Shown: piece after piece, positions 44,041 to 53,368 of the stretch
Numbering within the stretch: position 1 is the stretch's first letter
How the letters are laid out: the number at the start of each line of letters is the position of its first letter
Assembly: GCA_965198725.1 (NCBI GenBank)
Contig: CBDAPX010000001.1
Location: forward strand, 1,984,001 to 2,048,000
Reading direction: 5' to 3'
From: CBDAPX01 sp965198725
GTDB taxonomy: Bacteria > Pseudomonadota > Alphaproteobacteria > Rhodobacterales > Rhodobacteraceae
Length of the DNA stretch: 64,000 bases
The notes under the pieces: generated by a model
The model's input: the letters and a program-made list of their open reading frames with translations, nothing else
Databases searched by the model: none
What the model was told of the DNA's origin: nothing
Program-made: the position numbers and the translations under genes

Positions 44041-46404
44041 ATGCCAAAGGATTCAGGCATCGGCGCCAGCACGAAGCGCCGCGAAGACGTCCGGTTTCTG
44101 ACAGGTACCGGCAACTATACCGACGATATCAATGTTCACGGCCAGACTTACGTGGCCTTTTTGCGTGCCGACGTGGCGCATGCGACGATTAACGGGATCA
44201 ATACATCTGCCGCAGCTGCGATGCCCGGCGTCGTCAAGATTTTCACAGGCTCCGATTTTGAAGGTGTCGGCGGGCTGCCCTGCGGTTGGCAAGTCACGGA
44301 CCGGCACGGCGAGCCGATGCAGGAACCCGCGCATCCCATCATTGCGCAAGGCAAGATCCGCCATGTTGGTGAGATCGTCGCCGCCGTGGTTGGGGCCACC
44401 TATGAACAGGCGCGGGATGCGGCAGAAGCGATAGAACTCGACCTGACCGAACTGCCCGCCGTTGTGGACATGAAAGCCGCCGTGGCGGACGGTTCCACCA
44501 AGGTACATGACGATCTGACGTCAAACCTTTGCTACGACTGGGGCTTTGTCGAAGAAAACAAAGGCGCCGTGGACGAGGCGATCAAGAACGCCGCCCATGT
44601 CACCACGCTGGAGTTGGTGAACAACCGGCTGGTCGCGAACCCGATGGAACCGCGTGTTGCAGTCGGTGATTTCAACCGTGCGACGGGCGACTCGACCCTG
44701 TACACCACGTCGCAGAACCCGCATGTCATCCGCCTGCTGATGGGCGCGTTCGTTCTGGGTATCCCGGAACACAAGCTGCGTGTTGTCGCCCCGGATGTTG
44801 GCGGCGGGTTTGGCACCAAAATCTTCCACTATGCCGAAGAGGCGTTTTGTACCTTTGCGGCCAAGGCGATCAACCGTCCGGTCAAGTGGACCTCGACGCG
44901 GTCAGAAGCCTTCATGTCCGATGCACATGGCCGCGACCACGTGACCAAGATCGAACTGGCGCTGGATGCGGACAACAACTTTACCGCGGTTCGGACCGAA
45001 ACCTATGCCAACATGGGTGCCTATCTGTCGACCTTTGCTCCATCGGTCCCAACGTGGCTGCATGGTACGCTGATGGCGGGCAACTATAAGACGCCGGTCA
45101 TTTATGTGAACGTCAAAGCGGTCTTTACCAATACCGTGCCTGTTGACGCCTATCGCGGTGCGGGCCGCCCGGAGGCCACGTATCAGCTGGAACGCGTGAT
45201 TGACAAAGCGGCGCGTGAATTGGAGGTCGATCCGATTGCCCTGCGCCGCCAGAACTTTGTCACCGAGTTCCCCTATGAGACACCGGTCGCCGTGGCCTAT
45301 GACACCGGCGATTACAACGGCACCATGGACAAGCTTGAAGAAATTGCGGACCTGTCCGGCTTTGCGGCGCGTCGCGCGGAAAGCGAAGCCAAGAGCAAGC
45401 TGCGCGGCTTGGGCGTGAACTGCTACATTGAGGCCTGCGGCATCGCGCCGTCGAACCTTGTGGGGCAGCTGGGTGCACGTGCCGGGCTTTATGAAAGTGC
45501 CACGGTGCGCGTCAACGCAACCGGCGGCATCGTCGTGATGACCGGATCGCACAGTCATGGGCAGGGGCACGAAACGTCGTTCCCGCAGGTGATTGCCGAG
45601 ATGATCGGTGTGGATGAAAGCATGGTTGAGATCGTGCATGGCGACACGGCCAACACGCCGATGGGCATGGGCACCTATGGATCCCGTTCTATCGCGGTTG
45701 GTGGATCCGCCATGGTGCGTGCAGCTGAAAAGATCATCAACAAGACCAAGAAGATCGCTGCCCATCTGATGGAAGCCGCCGAAGCTGACATCGAATTGAA
45801 GGATGGTCAGTTCACGGTCGCGGGCACCGACAAATCGGTGGCTTGGGGAGACGTTACGCTGGCCGCTTATGTGCCGCATAACTATCCGGTGGAAGACATC
45901 GAACCGGGACTGGAAGAAACCGCGTTCTACGATCCGGCCAACTTTACCTACCCGGCAGGCGCTTATGCCTGCGAGGTAGAGGTGGACCCTGACACAGGCA
46001 AGGTCAGCATCGAACGGTTTTCTGCCGCGGATGACTTTGGCAACATCATCAACCCGATGATCGTCTCCGGTCAGGTCCATGGCGGGATTGCGCAAGGGAT
46101 CGGTCAGGCGATGCTGGAAAACTGTGTCTATGATGACAATGGCCAGCTTTTGAGCGCGTCTTACATGGATTATGCCATGCCGCGCGCGGATGATGTGCCG
46201 TTTTATGCGGTGGATCATTCCAGCCAGACGCCCTGCACGCATAACCCGCTTGGGGTGAAAGGCTGTGGCGAGGCCGGAGCCATCGGGTCACCGCCGGCGG
46301 TTGTGAATGCCGTGGTCGACGCGCTGCAATCGGCGGGCAAGGATGTCACGCATATCGATATGCCCCTGGCGCCGTCGCGCGTCTGGGCCGCGATGCAGGG
46401 ATGA
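44041..46404 (+). CDS. coxL: Form II CO dehydrogenase-type large subunit (molybdenum)
   Basis: A 787-residue molybdenum-cofactor subunit. It carries the form II active-site loop AYRGAGR at residues 370-376, and not the AYxCSFR loop of true CO-oxidising form I enzymes. The catalytic glutamate is in GVKGCGEAGAIGSPPA near the end. The opening GASTKRREDVRFLTGTGNYTDDI is typical. Form II enzymes have often been called CODH but CO oxidation is doubtful for many; the substrate here is uncertain. Cofactor insertion before assembly probably needs the upstream maturation genes. Confidence 0.88.
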   Translation: MPKDSGIGASTKRREDVRFLTGTGNYTDDINVHGQTYVAFLRADVAHATINGINTSAAAAMPGVVKIFTGSDFEGVGGLPCGWQVTDRHGEPMQEPAHPIIAQGKIRHVGEIVAAVVGATYEQARDAAEAIELDLTELPAVVDMKAAVADGSTKVHDDLTSNLCYDWGFVEENKGAVDEAIKNAAHVTTLELVNNRLVANPMEPRVAVGDFNRATGDSTLYTTSQNPHVIRLLMGAFVLGIPEHKLRVVAPDVGGGFGTKIFHYAEEAFCTFAAKAINRPVKWTSTRSEAFMSDAHGRDHVTKIELALDADNNFTAVRTETYANMGAYLSTFAPSVPTWLHGTLMAGNYKTPVIYVNVKAVFTNTVPVDAYRGAGRPEATYQLERVIDKAARELEVDPIALRRQNFVTEFPYETPVAVAYDTGDYNGTMDKLEEIADLSGFAARRAESEAKSKLRGLGVNCYIEACGIAPSNLVGQLGARAGLYESATVRVNATGGIVVMTGSHSHGQGHETSFPQVIAEMIGVDESMVEIVHGDTANTPMGMGTYGSRSIAVGGSAMVRAAEKIINKTKKIAAHLMEAAEADIELKDGQFTVAGTDKSVAWGDVTLAAYVPHNYPVEDIEPGLEETAFYDPANFTYPAGAYACEVEVDPDTGKVSIERFSAADDFGNIINPMIVSGQVHGGIAQGIGQAMLENCVYDDNGQLLSASYMDYAMPRADDVPFYAVDHSSQTPCTHNPLGVKGCGEAGAIGSPPAVVNAVVDALQSAGKDVTHIDMPLAPSRVWAAMQG

Positions 46405-46421
46405 GTTGAGAGGGCGCGTGC

Positions 46422-46471
46422 GAGGGGCGAGCCCCTCGCGCTCCCCGGGGTATTTCCGACAAGAAAGAAGC
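46422..46471 (-). repeat. Intergenic repeat, copy 4, with hairpin
   Basis: Read on the minus strand the core is CTTTCTTGTCGGAAATACC, then CCGGGGAG and a hairpin (GAGGGG-CGAG-CCCCTC at 46422-46437). It lies between coxL and coxM, in the opposite orientation to copies 1 and 3. Confidence 0.65.
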
Positions 46472-46509
46472 AGGGGCGCAGGTCTCTGGTTCGGCAAAGG
46501 AAGAGAGAA

Positions 46510-47301
46510 ATGTACAACTTTGAATTTGAGAAACCGGCCACAATTGCGGATGCGGTTGCAGCCTTGGGCGCAGAAGAGGCGCAGGCGCTGGGCGGGGGGC
46601 AGACATTGATCCCGACGCTGAAGCAGCGCTTGGCGATGCCGTCGACCTTGGTTTCGCTGGGCGGCATTCCCGAGATGCAGGGGGTTTGCGTGGCGGATGA
46701 CGGGGCGCTATGCATTGGCGGCGCGACAACTCATGCCACCGTGGCCAGCGAGGCGATGGCGCATTATCCGGGGCTTGCCGGTCTGGCGAGCCATATCGGT
46801 GACCCCGCGGTGCGCAATCGCGGGACCATTGGCGGATCGGTGGCCAATAATGATCCGGCGGCCTGTTACCCGGCAGCGGTTTTGGCAAGCGGGGCCGCGG
46901 TGGTGACCAACAGCCGTGAGATTAGCGCGGATGACTTTTTCCAAGGGATGTTCACGACGGCCCTGGAGGAGGGCGAGATCATCACCGAGGTCAAGTTCCC
47001 CGTGCCGGAGAAGTCAAATTATCAGAAATTCGTGCAACCTGCATCGCGCTTTGCCTTGGTTGGCGTTTTTGTCGCGAAATACGCGGATGGGGTTCGGGTT
47101 GCGGTGACCGGTGCATCCGAGGATGGCGTTCATCGCTGGACAGCGGCGGAAGAGGCGTTAAGCGCCAATTTCGATCCATCCGCTTTGGATGGCTTGAGTG
47201 TACCAGCCGACGGTATGATTGCCGATCTGCATGGCACCAAAGAGTATCGCGCACATCTGGTGGGCGTGATGACGAAACGGGCCGTTGCCGCCGCTGCATG
47301 A
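46510..47301 (+). CDS. coxM: CO dehydrogenase-type medium subunit (FAD)
   Basis: A 263-residue FAD-binding subunit. The two family FAD motifs are LGGGQTLIP (near 30) and RGTIGGSVANNDPAACYPA (near 105). It transfers electrons from the Fe-S subunit to a quinone or other acceptor at the inner membrane. It closes the cox cluster and is followed by a strong terminator. Confidence 0.92.
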   Translation: MYNFEFEKPATIADAVAALGAEEAQALGGGQTLIPTLKQRLAMPSTLVSLGGIPEMQGVCVADDGALCIGGATTHATVASEAMAHYPGLAGLASHIGDPAVRNRGTIGGSVANNDPAACYPAAVLASGAAVVTNSREISADDFFQGMFTTALEEGEIITEVKFPVPEKSNYQKFVQPASRFALVGVFVAKYADGVRVAVTGASEDGVHRWTAAEEALSANFDPSALDGLSVPADGMIADLHGTKEYRAHLVGVMTKRAVAAAA

Positions 47302-47321
47302 CGCTGTTTTGAAAGTAGGAA

Positions 47322-47346
47322 GGGGCGCCTGTTTGGCGCCCCTTTT
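47322..47346 (+). terminator. Terminator after coxM
   Basis: A perfect 8-base stem (GGGGCGCC/GGCGCCCC) with a 5-base loop, followed by TTTT. It also lies just beyond the end of the DUF2950 gene on the other strand, so it could act on both. Confidence 0.8.
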
Positions 47347-47364
47347 GCATGCGGCTTGCAATGA

Positions 47365-48264
47365 TTATTCGGTGACGGGCACCCAGGTGTCGCCGGGGTC
47401 AAAACGCGTCATGTTTTGCACCATCTCAAGGCTGTCTTCGCCCAGATCCGCCTCGAGCAAGATCCCGTTTTCCGCGATCATGAAGCTGTGGATGCCGGTA
47501 TCGCCATAATCTGAAGGTACCGCCAGAAGCGCGTGGCCTGACACCATGTTCTCGCCGACCATATAGTCCATGGCCCCGCCCGGGGCGGTGTCACTCTGCG
47601 CGGTCAGAATGCGGTAATAGTATCCGCCAAAGGGTTCTGGTTCCTGATCCGCGTCGCCGTCATTGTAGCCGTCAAGTTCGGCAAGGGCGATCCGCTGGCC
47701 GAGCGGACTGTCTTCAGTGCCCCAATAAAGGCCGTCGCGGGCCCCATCGGTGGAAATGAGATGCGCGGCAAACTCCATCACGCCATCGCCGTCATGGTCA
47801 ATGAGCCTGTATTCCGCTTGAATATCGACATAGGCCTGCATGATTTCCATGGCTTCGAGTTCATTCAGACCAATACGCCGGAAATAGACCTCATCCTGGC
47901 CAGCCTCCATGTCAAAGACCCAGCCGGCATCGGTCCTTGCCAGAGGGATGGGAAATGGCCAGCCATCAGCCCCTAAAAGCAGCTCTGCACCGCTATCGGT
48001 CGGGGCAAAACGATAACCTTCGGTGTAAAGCACCAATAGAGCGGCCCGGTCGAGCGCGTCCCGCTCTGGGTTGCCTGATCCGATGACCCCTTTGGCTTCG
48101 GGGCCGAATGCAGTTAACAGATCGCCGCCTTGGGCGAGGGCTTCCATAAGGGTTTCAAGCGCTTCTTGTGGCCCGGAATAGACCGGCGCGCTTTGGGCCC
48201 AGCTGGCCGTGGCGGTTGCGGATATCACTCCGGCGGTAAACAGGCGGGAAAGGATGTTCATCAT
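47365..48264 (-). CDS. DUF2950 secreted protein
   Basis: A 299-residue protein with a signal peptide (about 1-22, ending TASWA) and the DUF2950 pattern: PQEALETLMEAL near the start, FGPEAKGVIGSG, and PFGGYYYRILTAQ near residue 205. The family is periplasmic or outer-membrane linked and nearly always sits next to a DUF3300 gene, as here. The ATG preceded by GGAGA was chosen. Function is unknown. Confidence 0.8.
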   Translation of the reverse strand: MMNILSRLFTAGVISATATASWAQSAPVYSGPQEALETLMEALAQGGDLLTAFGPEAKGVIGSGNPERDALDRAALLVLYTEGYRFAPTDSGAELLLGADGWPFPIPLARTDAGWVFDMEAGQDEVYFRRIGLNELEAMEIMQAYVDIQAEYRLIDHDGDGVMEFAAHLISTDGARDGLYWGTEDSPLGQRIALAELDGYNDGDADQEPEPFGGYYYRILTAQSDTAPGGAMDYMVGENMVSGHALLAVPSDYGDTGIHSFMIAENGILLEADLGEDSLEMVQNMTRFDPGDTWVPVTE

Positions 48265-48265
48265 G

Positions 48266-49635
48266 TTATCTCCGTCTCGCTTTGCCTTTTGCGGCGGTGC
48301 GTCCACGCTGACCGCCGGACCGTGCCTTGGGGGCTGAGGCCCGTTTTTTGACCGCACTCGATTTTGGTGCTGCCTTGCGCACTGCAGGTTTTTTGACCGC
48401 TGGCTTGCTTACGGCTTTGGGTGCGGCTTTCTTGACTGCTTTTGGTGCGGCTGCCTGCTTCGCCTTTGCGATTGAGGCCGCCGCGCCGCCAGCTGCTGCG
48501 CCGCCGGCGATTGCGGCTGCCCCGCCGAGGTCGACCCCGTCACGGGTCCGGTCCGTGATCGCATCTCGCGCCCCGCCAGACAAACCACCGGGCCGATCAA
48601 TCTTGGCCTTTATGTCGTTGATTTCCCGGTCCGATCCGGGACGGCTGATGTCGCGGGCACCGGTTTCGCCGGACAGGCGATTGCGCAACTCATCGCCCCG
48701 ATCCGGTTTGTCGACGCGCAACTTGGTATCGCCGCGTTCATCCCGACGATTATTGATTTTCTGGCGCGCATCGATTTGCTTGGAATTGTCCGGGCGCCAT
48801 TCGATATCTGTGCGGTTGCCGATATTCACATTGCCGTCGACATCAATATCGATGTCCGGGCTGCGGATGATCTGCCGTGCCAGCCGCCACAATTGCGACA
48901 GCCCCAATAGCCGTACCAATCGTCGTCGTCGTCAAAAATATCCGCAATGATCGCGAAAGTGGTGAAAGCGACAAGACCACCGACCAGCGCGTCTGTTGCA
49001 TCAGAGCTGTTGTCGTCGACATAAACGACCTGTGGGTCGTATTGCGGGACATAGACCACTTCGGGGTCAGCCGGTTGCACGATGATCGTTTGATCTCCGT
49101 CTTCCTGAGTGACCTCAACGGTCTGTTCCGCGGTTGTTGCAAGGGCACCGTTTTCCTCGGCAATGGCGCGCATGTCCTGTACGGCATCCATAACGTCATC
49201 GGTTTGAGCCAGCATGGCGGTGCCCATGGCGTCGGTCCAGTCGATGTGCACGGCCATATCAGCCAGAACATCTGGGAAAGCGGTGGTAAGAACCTCGACG
49301 CTTTCATCCCACCCCTGATCCTCGATCTGGGGTTTGAGCGTTTCGATGTCCGTGCCTTCATTGTCTTTCAGAAAACGGTCCGCCTTGACGATCTCAAAAG
49401 GAAAGGTCGACGCGACAAGGACCTGCATCAACAGTGTGTCGGGGTAGAGCGCGACTGGCGAGACGAGCTTTTGCAGCTCTTCATCCGTCAGCAGCCCGTC
49501 CGCGTTGGTTTCGGCGGCGACGTCTGTTGCCTCTGCGGTCGTGTCAGCTTCTGTCGAGGTATCACTTTGCGCCCAGCTGTTGGCCGGCAGGGCCATCCCA
49601 GCACAAAGCAAAAGTGGTAACATATGTTTTTGCAT
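48266..49635 (-). pseudogene. DUF3300 protein with a single-base frameshift
   Basis: The first part (49635 to about 48875) has a signal peptide and the DUF3300 body (LVSPVALYPDTLLMQVLVAST). It ends in a frame shift at GGCAG near 48874. The other frame then continues as QIIRSPDIDIDVDGNVNIGN, typical of the family. Inserting one base restores a single protein (WHGQIIRSP). The tail after about residue 390 of the joined form is Lys/Ala/Pro-rich, like histone H1. It pairs with the DUF2950 gene that starts one base downstream. Confidence 0.75.
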
Positions 49636-49859
49636 CTCGTCCTCCCAGGTTGCGCACCGTATTCCGTTTTAAGGATTGCGGTTGCTCTGTGTAGAGCCAT
49701 TGCACACAACGATATTCGAATATTTGAACGTAAATGGCTGTAAGGAAATGATTCTTTTGTTCGCCGCTGCTTTCCTGGGTCTCCGGCCACGTCCGGAACG
49801 CTAGCCAAACAGCGCGGACCATTGGTGCGACTGGGGTGATCGCGGGATGCGGCTCAGCT

Positions 49860-49890
49860 AAAAAATGGCGGGCAAATTGCCCGCCATTTT
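49860..49890 (-). terminator. Terminator after the selenium-binding protein gene
   Basis: A perfect 12-base stem (AAAATGGCGGGC/GCCCGCCATTTT, 5-base loop) followed on the minus strand by six T. It lies 22 bases past the stop of that gene. Confidence 0.85.
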
Positions 49891-49911
49891 GTATTTCATT
49901 CCGGTCGCGGA

Positions 49912-51311
49912 TCAGACCGATGGATAGCAGAAACTGTCCGTGGAACAATCGCCCCCTTCGAGCCGGATCTGGTGGCTGCGATAGCCGTCCGGAAATTCGA
50001 CCAAAAAGTCCTCATCCAATGTCAGACCACCGTTTTCCCCAACATTCGCCATGACCATCGCGGCGCCACGTTCCCCAGGATAGAACTGATCATCCCATGT
50101 GGAATAGAGCGAGTTCGTCCAATACACGCGTTTGCCGTCCCGGCTGATCTCGACCATCTGCGGGCCATAGCCAAAGTCTTTGCCGTTGGGGTGTTTGGTT
50201 TTCTTGACGATGCCGCCAATCTCTACCTTGCCCGCCAGAACCGGGTTCATTGGGTCGCTGACGTCGTATTGATGCATCTCGCCAAGGCCCCAGCAGGCGA
50301 CATAGAGGTATTTGTCGTCAAGGCTCAGATCGATATCCGTCACAAGCGGCGGGCAGGCGCCAAAGCCTTTGAGCAATTCAGGCAGGTCGTCAGCATCCGC
50401 AGGCACCGGATCGATCGTGATCGTCTTCTTGGCCTGCCATTCGCCGTTTTCATCCCGCCACCAGGTCAAAATTGCGCCTTGCAGATTGGTGGTGTCGACC
50501 ACAACCCCGCAGAACCCGTATTCCTTGACCGGGTCATGGGCGGGCCGGATTTCCAGCGCCATCTGGTGATTGGCCCCCAGATCGATGGACTTGGTCACCT
50601 TGCGTCCGCGCAAATCCCAGAAATGGATGGTGTGGCCGTATTTGTTGCTCAGCAGATCTTCGGCCACGATGCCGTTTTCAAACTGTGGCGGCAGGCCCCA
50701 TTCGCTGCTGACCATGTAGTCGCGCGGCAAGTTCCACCAGAAATCATAATGCTTGTCCTGAATGCCCCGATCCATTTCATAACGGCCGAGGATATCAAAG
50801 GTCTCGCAGTCCATGATGAAGATGCCCGGAGGTCCGTCCGTGCCATCCTCGCCACCGCCGCCCAGCGTAGAGACATAAATGCCTTCCGGGCCGCAATGGA
50901 TCGTATGCGGGCGCGAATACCCCGTTTTTCAAAGACTTCTTCGGGTTCAATGATCTTATGAATCTTTGTGTCCAGCGGGTCTTTTACATCAATGACATAG
51001 ATGCGGGACGACCTAATACCCGGGATGATCAGGTAACTGCGTTCCAGGAACGCATGGCCAGTCAGCGGCGATAACGCCGAAGAACAGGCATTCCACCCAA
51101 AATGGTGAAATTCATCGCCCTTATTGGGCATGATCAGGGAATGTACAATCTGGCCATAAGTCTCTGACGACGGGTTCACGTCCACAACGGCAAGGCCGTC
51201 GGGTTGCGAAAAGTCAGGGCTTAGCATGAGTGTAAAAGCATAGTTCTCGACCGGTGCTTCCATGGCCATCTTGGGTGATGGATAGAACGTCGGATCAGGA
51301 CGCAGGTTCAT
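49912..51311 (-). pseudogene. Selenium-binding protein / methanethiol oxidase family, frameshifted
   Basis: Two frames join into one protein of about 466 residues. The first (from 51311) begins MNLRPDPTFYPSPKMAMEAP and ends correctly up to EPEEVFEK near 50930. The frame then shifts at an A5 run (minus strand). The correct continuation, TGYSRPHTIHCGPEGIYVS, is in the next frame and leads into IFIMDCETFDILGRYEMD. Adding one A restores it. SBP56/MtoX enzymes oxidise methanethiol in many marine Rhodobacteraceae, but no MtoX partner genes are beside it. Confidence 0.8.
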
Positions 51312-51513
51312 GATTTCTCCTCCCAGAAAATAAACACGCGAATTTGCAAAGCTTCTTTAGTTTCAAATTTTTGGAACAAAATTCCCTCTTCCGCCGCGTA
51401 TCGATGAGAATTTCAGGCAGATTGCCGCTGCGTCAAGGATTCCTTTCGCATTCGGGGTATTTGGCCGTGCGACCCAGCCGGGCAAAAACGCCTTCAATGG
51501 CGGTTGGCGGCGT

Positions 51514-52572
51514 TCACTGGGGAACGTGACCAAATTTCGCTGCGATGTCGAGCAGATGGTTCATCGAGGTGCGCACCTGTTTGTGTATCGGCATCAAAAC
51601 CGTGCGGCTGTGTGCAATCCGTTCGCGCGCATAGTCTGTTTGCCCGGCGATGATCAGGTTTGTGATCTCGTCGGCCTCGCTTGACAGTACTCTTCCGATG
51701 TTCCCCATGCGCTCGAACAGCGTGTAATCCGCGTCTGACAGCTCAGAGAACAGTTCATCGATCTTTTCCATTTCAGTATCGGTCACACGCGCACTCAACC
51801 AATCCCGCAATCCGTCTGATTTCAGGTAAGCTTCAGAGATGTAGGAGCAGTGGCCAAGACGGTCAGCCACAAGGTCCTCGATGGCGCCCAGCTCAATTTC
51901 TGCATAAAAGTCCGTGTTCAACGGTTTATCATTCCGCGCCGGTGCAAAAAAGGTCTCTAGACCTTCGTTGACAGAGCGAAACGTTGCGTGGACTTGATTG
52001 ATGGCAACCAGCAAATCATCAACCGGGCCGTTTCCTTGGCGCAGTATACCGCCAATATCGCGCAGTTGGTTTCCCGCCGACATCAGCCGGTTGGATGCTG
52101 ACTCTGCGTCGTTGACCACCCCGTCGGCATATCGGAGCGGTATGGTGTATGGAGAACGCCGAGGACGTTTCAGAAGCTGTGTTACACGCGACAACAGACC
52201 TTCAAAACGGGCATCTGCCGGATCTCCTGACCACGCGCTGAGGTCAATATATTGCAACTGATCGAAACCCAACGGGATGTTGGCGTCGCGATCCAGCAAG
52301 ACCGGGACAAGCACACCCCGTTCTTTGGCATGATCGCATTCAGACCAGACGAAATCCTGTTCGACAGACTCTGGCGTCCAAAACACCACCACGCATTTGC
52401 TGTTGGCGAGGTTCTCTTGAATTTTGTGCCGCCAGGTTTCGCCAGCATCGATGTGCTGATCCCACCATATTTGAAAATAGTTCTGTAAGAGTTTGACCAC
52501 AGGTCGCACAAGCGCATCATCGGCATGTGCATAGCTGATGAATACCAGTCCCTGACCATCCGGTGGCGCCAT
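51514..52572 (-). CDS. TIR-domain protein with uncharacterised C-terminal domain
   Basis: A 352-residue protein. Residues about 8-115 form a bacterial TIR domain: the opening strand LVFISYAHADD, the WWDQHIDAGETW region, and candidate NADase glutamate Glu78 in VWSECDHAKERG. Residues about 150-352 are helical with no domain I recognise. Bacterial TIR proteins can cut NAD(+) in phage defence or act as effectors. No other defence gene is nearby. The ATG giving MAPPDGQGLVF was chosen over one 17 codons upstream. Confidence 0.75.
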   Translation of the reverse strand: MAPPDGQGLVFISYAHADDALVRPVVKLLQNYFQIWWDQHIDAGETWRHKIQENLANSKCVVVFWTPESVEQDFVWSECDHAKERGVLVPVLLDRDANIPLGFDQLQYIDLSAWSGDPADARFEGLLSRVTQLLKRPRRSPYTIPLRYADGVVNDAESASNRLMSAGNQLRDIGGILRQGNGPVDDLLVAINQVHATFRSVNEGLETFFAPARNDKPLNTDFYAEIELGAIEDLVADRLGHCSYISEAYLKSDGLRDWLSARVTDTEMEKIDELFSELSDADYTLFERMGNIGRVLSSEADEITNLIIAGQTDYARERIAHSRTVLMPIHKQVRTSMNHLLDIAAKFGHVPQ

Positions 52573-52649
52573 TGCAGATCCTCCCACATGGCAAATCATA
52601 CCATAACAAGCGGTTTTTTGCACGCTTGAGCATGTTCAACGGAAGAACG

Positions 52650-52677
52650 AAAAAGCCCCGGTCCAACGGGCCGGGGC
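52650..52677 (-). terminator. Terminator after infC
   Basis: A 10-base stem (GCCCCGGTCC/GGGCCGGGGC, one G-T pair), AAC loop, then TTTTT on the minus strand. It lies 25 bases past the infC stop. Confidence 0.85.
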
Positions 52678-52702
52678 GTTTCAAATCTCAATTTCTAAAG
52701 GC

Positions 52703-53254
52703 TTACCCTTTTTGCGGCAGCGGGTTGATCATCATGACCATCTGACGGCCTTCCATCTTGGGCATGCTTTCGATCTTGCCCAGTTCGGTTATGTCATCTG
52801 CCACGCGATGCAGCAGGTCAAGGCCCAGATTTTGGTGTGCCATTTCGCGACCGCGGAACCGCAAGGTGACTTTCACCTTGTCGCCGTTTTCAAGAAATTT
52901 GAAAACGTTGCGCATTTTGACATCGTAATCATGGGTATCGGTGTTGGGTCGGAACTTGACCTCTTTCACCTCGATAATCTTTTGTTTCTTGCGCGCCTCG
53001 GATTCCCGTTTTTGCTGTTCATATTTGAACTTGCCAAAATCCATGATTTTGCACACGGGCGGCGTGGCATTGGGCGAGATTTCTACCAGGTCCAAACCTG
53101 CTTCATCTGCCATTTGCATGGCTTTCGCCGGGTGGACGACACCAACATTGTCGCCATCTGCGCCAATCAAGCGGATCTCGGGGGCGCGGATTTTATCGTT
53201 CACGCGCGGGCCAGTATCTCTTTGCGGCGGCGCGTTGTGTGGTCTGCGGGCTAT
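52703..53254 (-). CDS. infC: Translation initiation factor IF-3, probable AUA start
   Basis: A 183-residue IF3 that binds the 30S subunit and checks the start codon. From the first standard start (GTG at 53203) the protein would lack the usual N-terminus. The frame extends 17 codons upstream as ARRPHNAPPQRDTGPRVNDK, the typical alphaproteobacterial opening, preceded by ATA at 53254 with AAAGGA eight bases before it. Rare start codons are known for infC, where they let IF3 limit its own synthesis. The N-domain, linker and C-domain (ending RQMVMMINPLPQ) are intact. Confidence 0.85.
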   Translation of the reverse strand: MARRPHNAPPQRDTGPRVNDKIRAPEIRLIGADGDNVGVVHPAKAMQMADEAGLDLVEISPNATPPVCKIMDFGKFKYEQQKRESEARKKQKIIEVKEVKFRPNTDTHDYDVKMRNVFKFLENGDKVKVTLRFRGREMAHQNLGLDLLHRVADDITELGKIESMPKMEGRQMVMMINPLPQKG

Positions 53255-53268
53255 GTCTTCATTCCTTT
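53251..53268 (-). promoter_or_regulatory. infC start region: Shine-Dalgarno, mini-ORF and AUA
   Basis: On the minus strand AAAGGA is followed at once by ATG-AAG-ACA-TAG, a three-codon frame whose stop overlaps the ATA of infC by two bases. The ribosome site is too close to the ATG for that start but well placed for ATA. Confidence 0.65.
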
Positions 53269-53368
53269 GATAATTGCCGGAAAATCGAGCTTCTACCGTA
53301 ACGCTTGTATAGGTTCAATTCAAGAAGTGCGGCGGATGATTAGATATGTTTTGTTGGGAAAATGGGCG

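Noticed and set aside
44902..46242. 446-residue frame antisense to coxL
   Set aside because: Opposite a well-supported CoxL; His/Arg/Gly-rich composition typical of the antisense frame of GC-rich genes; no recognisable motif.
49972..50961. 329-residue frame antisense to the selenium-binding protein gene
   Set aside because: Antisense shadow; the minus-strand product is recognisable.
51514..52572. Part of a multi-gene defence island
   Set aside because: The neighbours are a terminator, infC and a metabolic gene; no nuclease, toxin or effector partner is seen.
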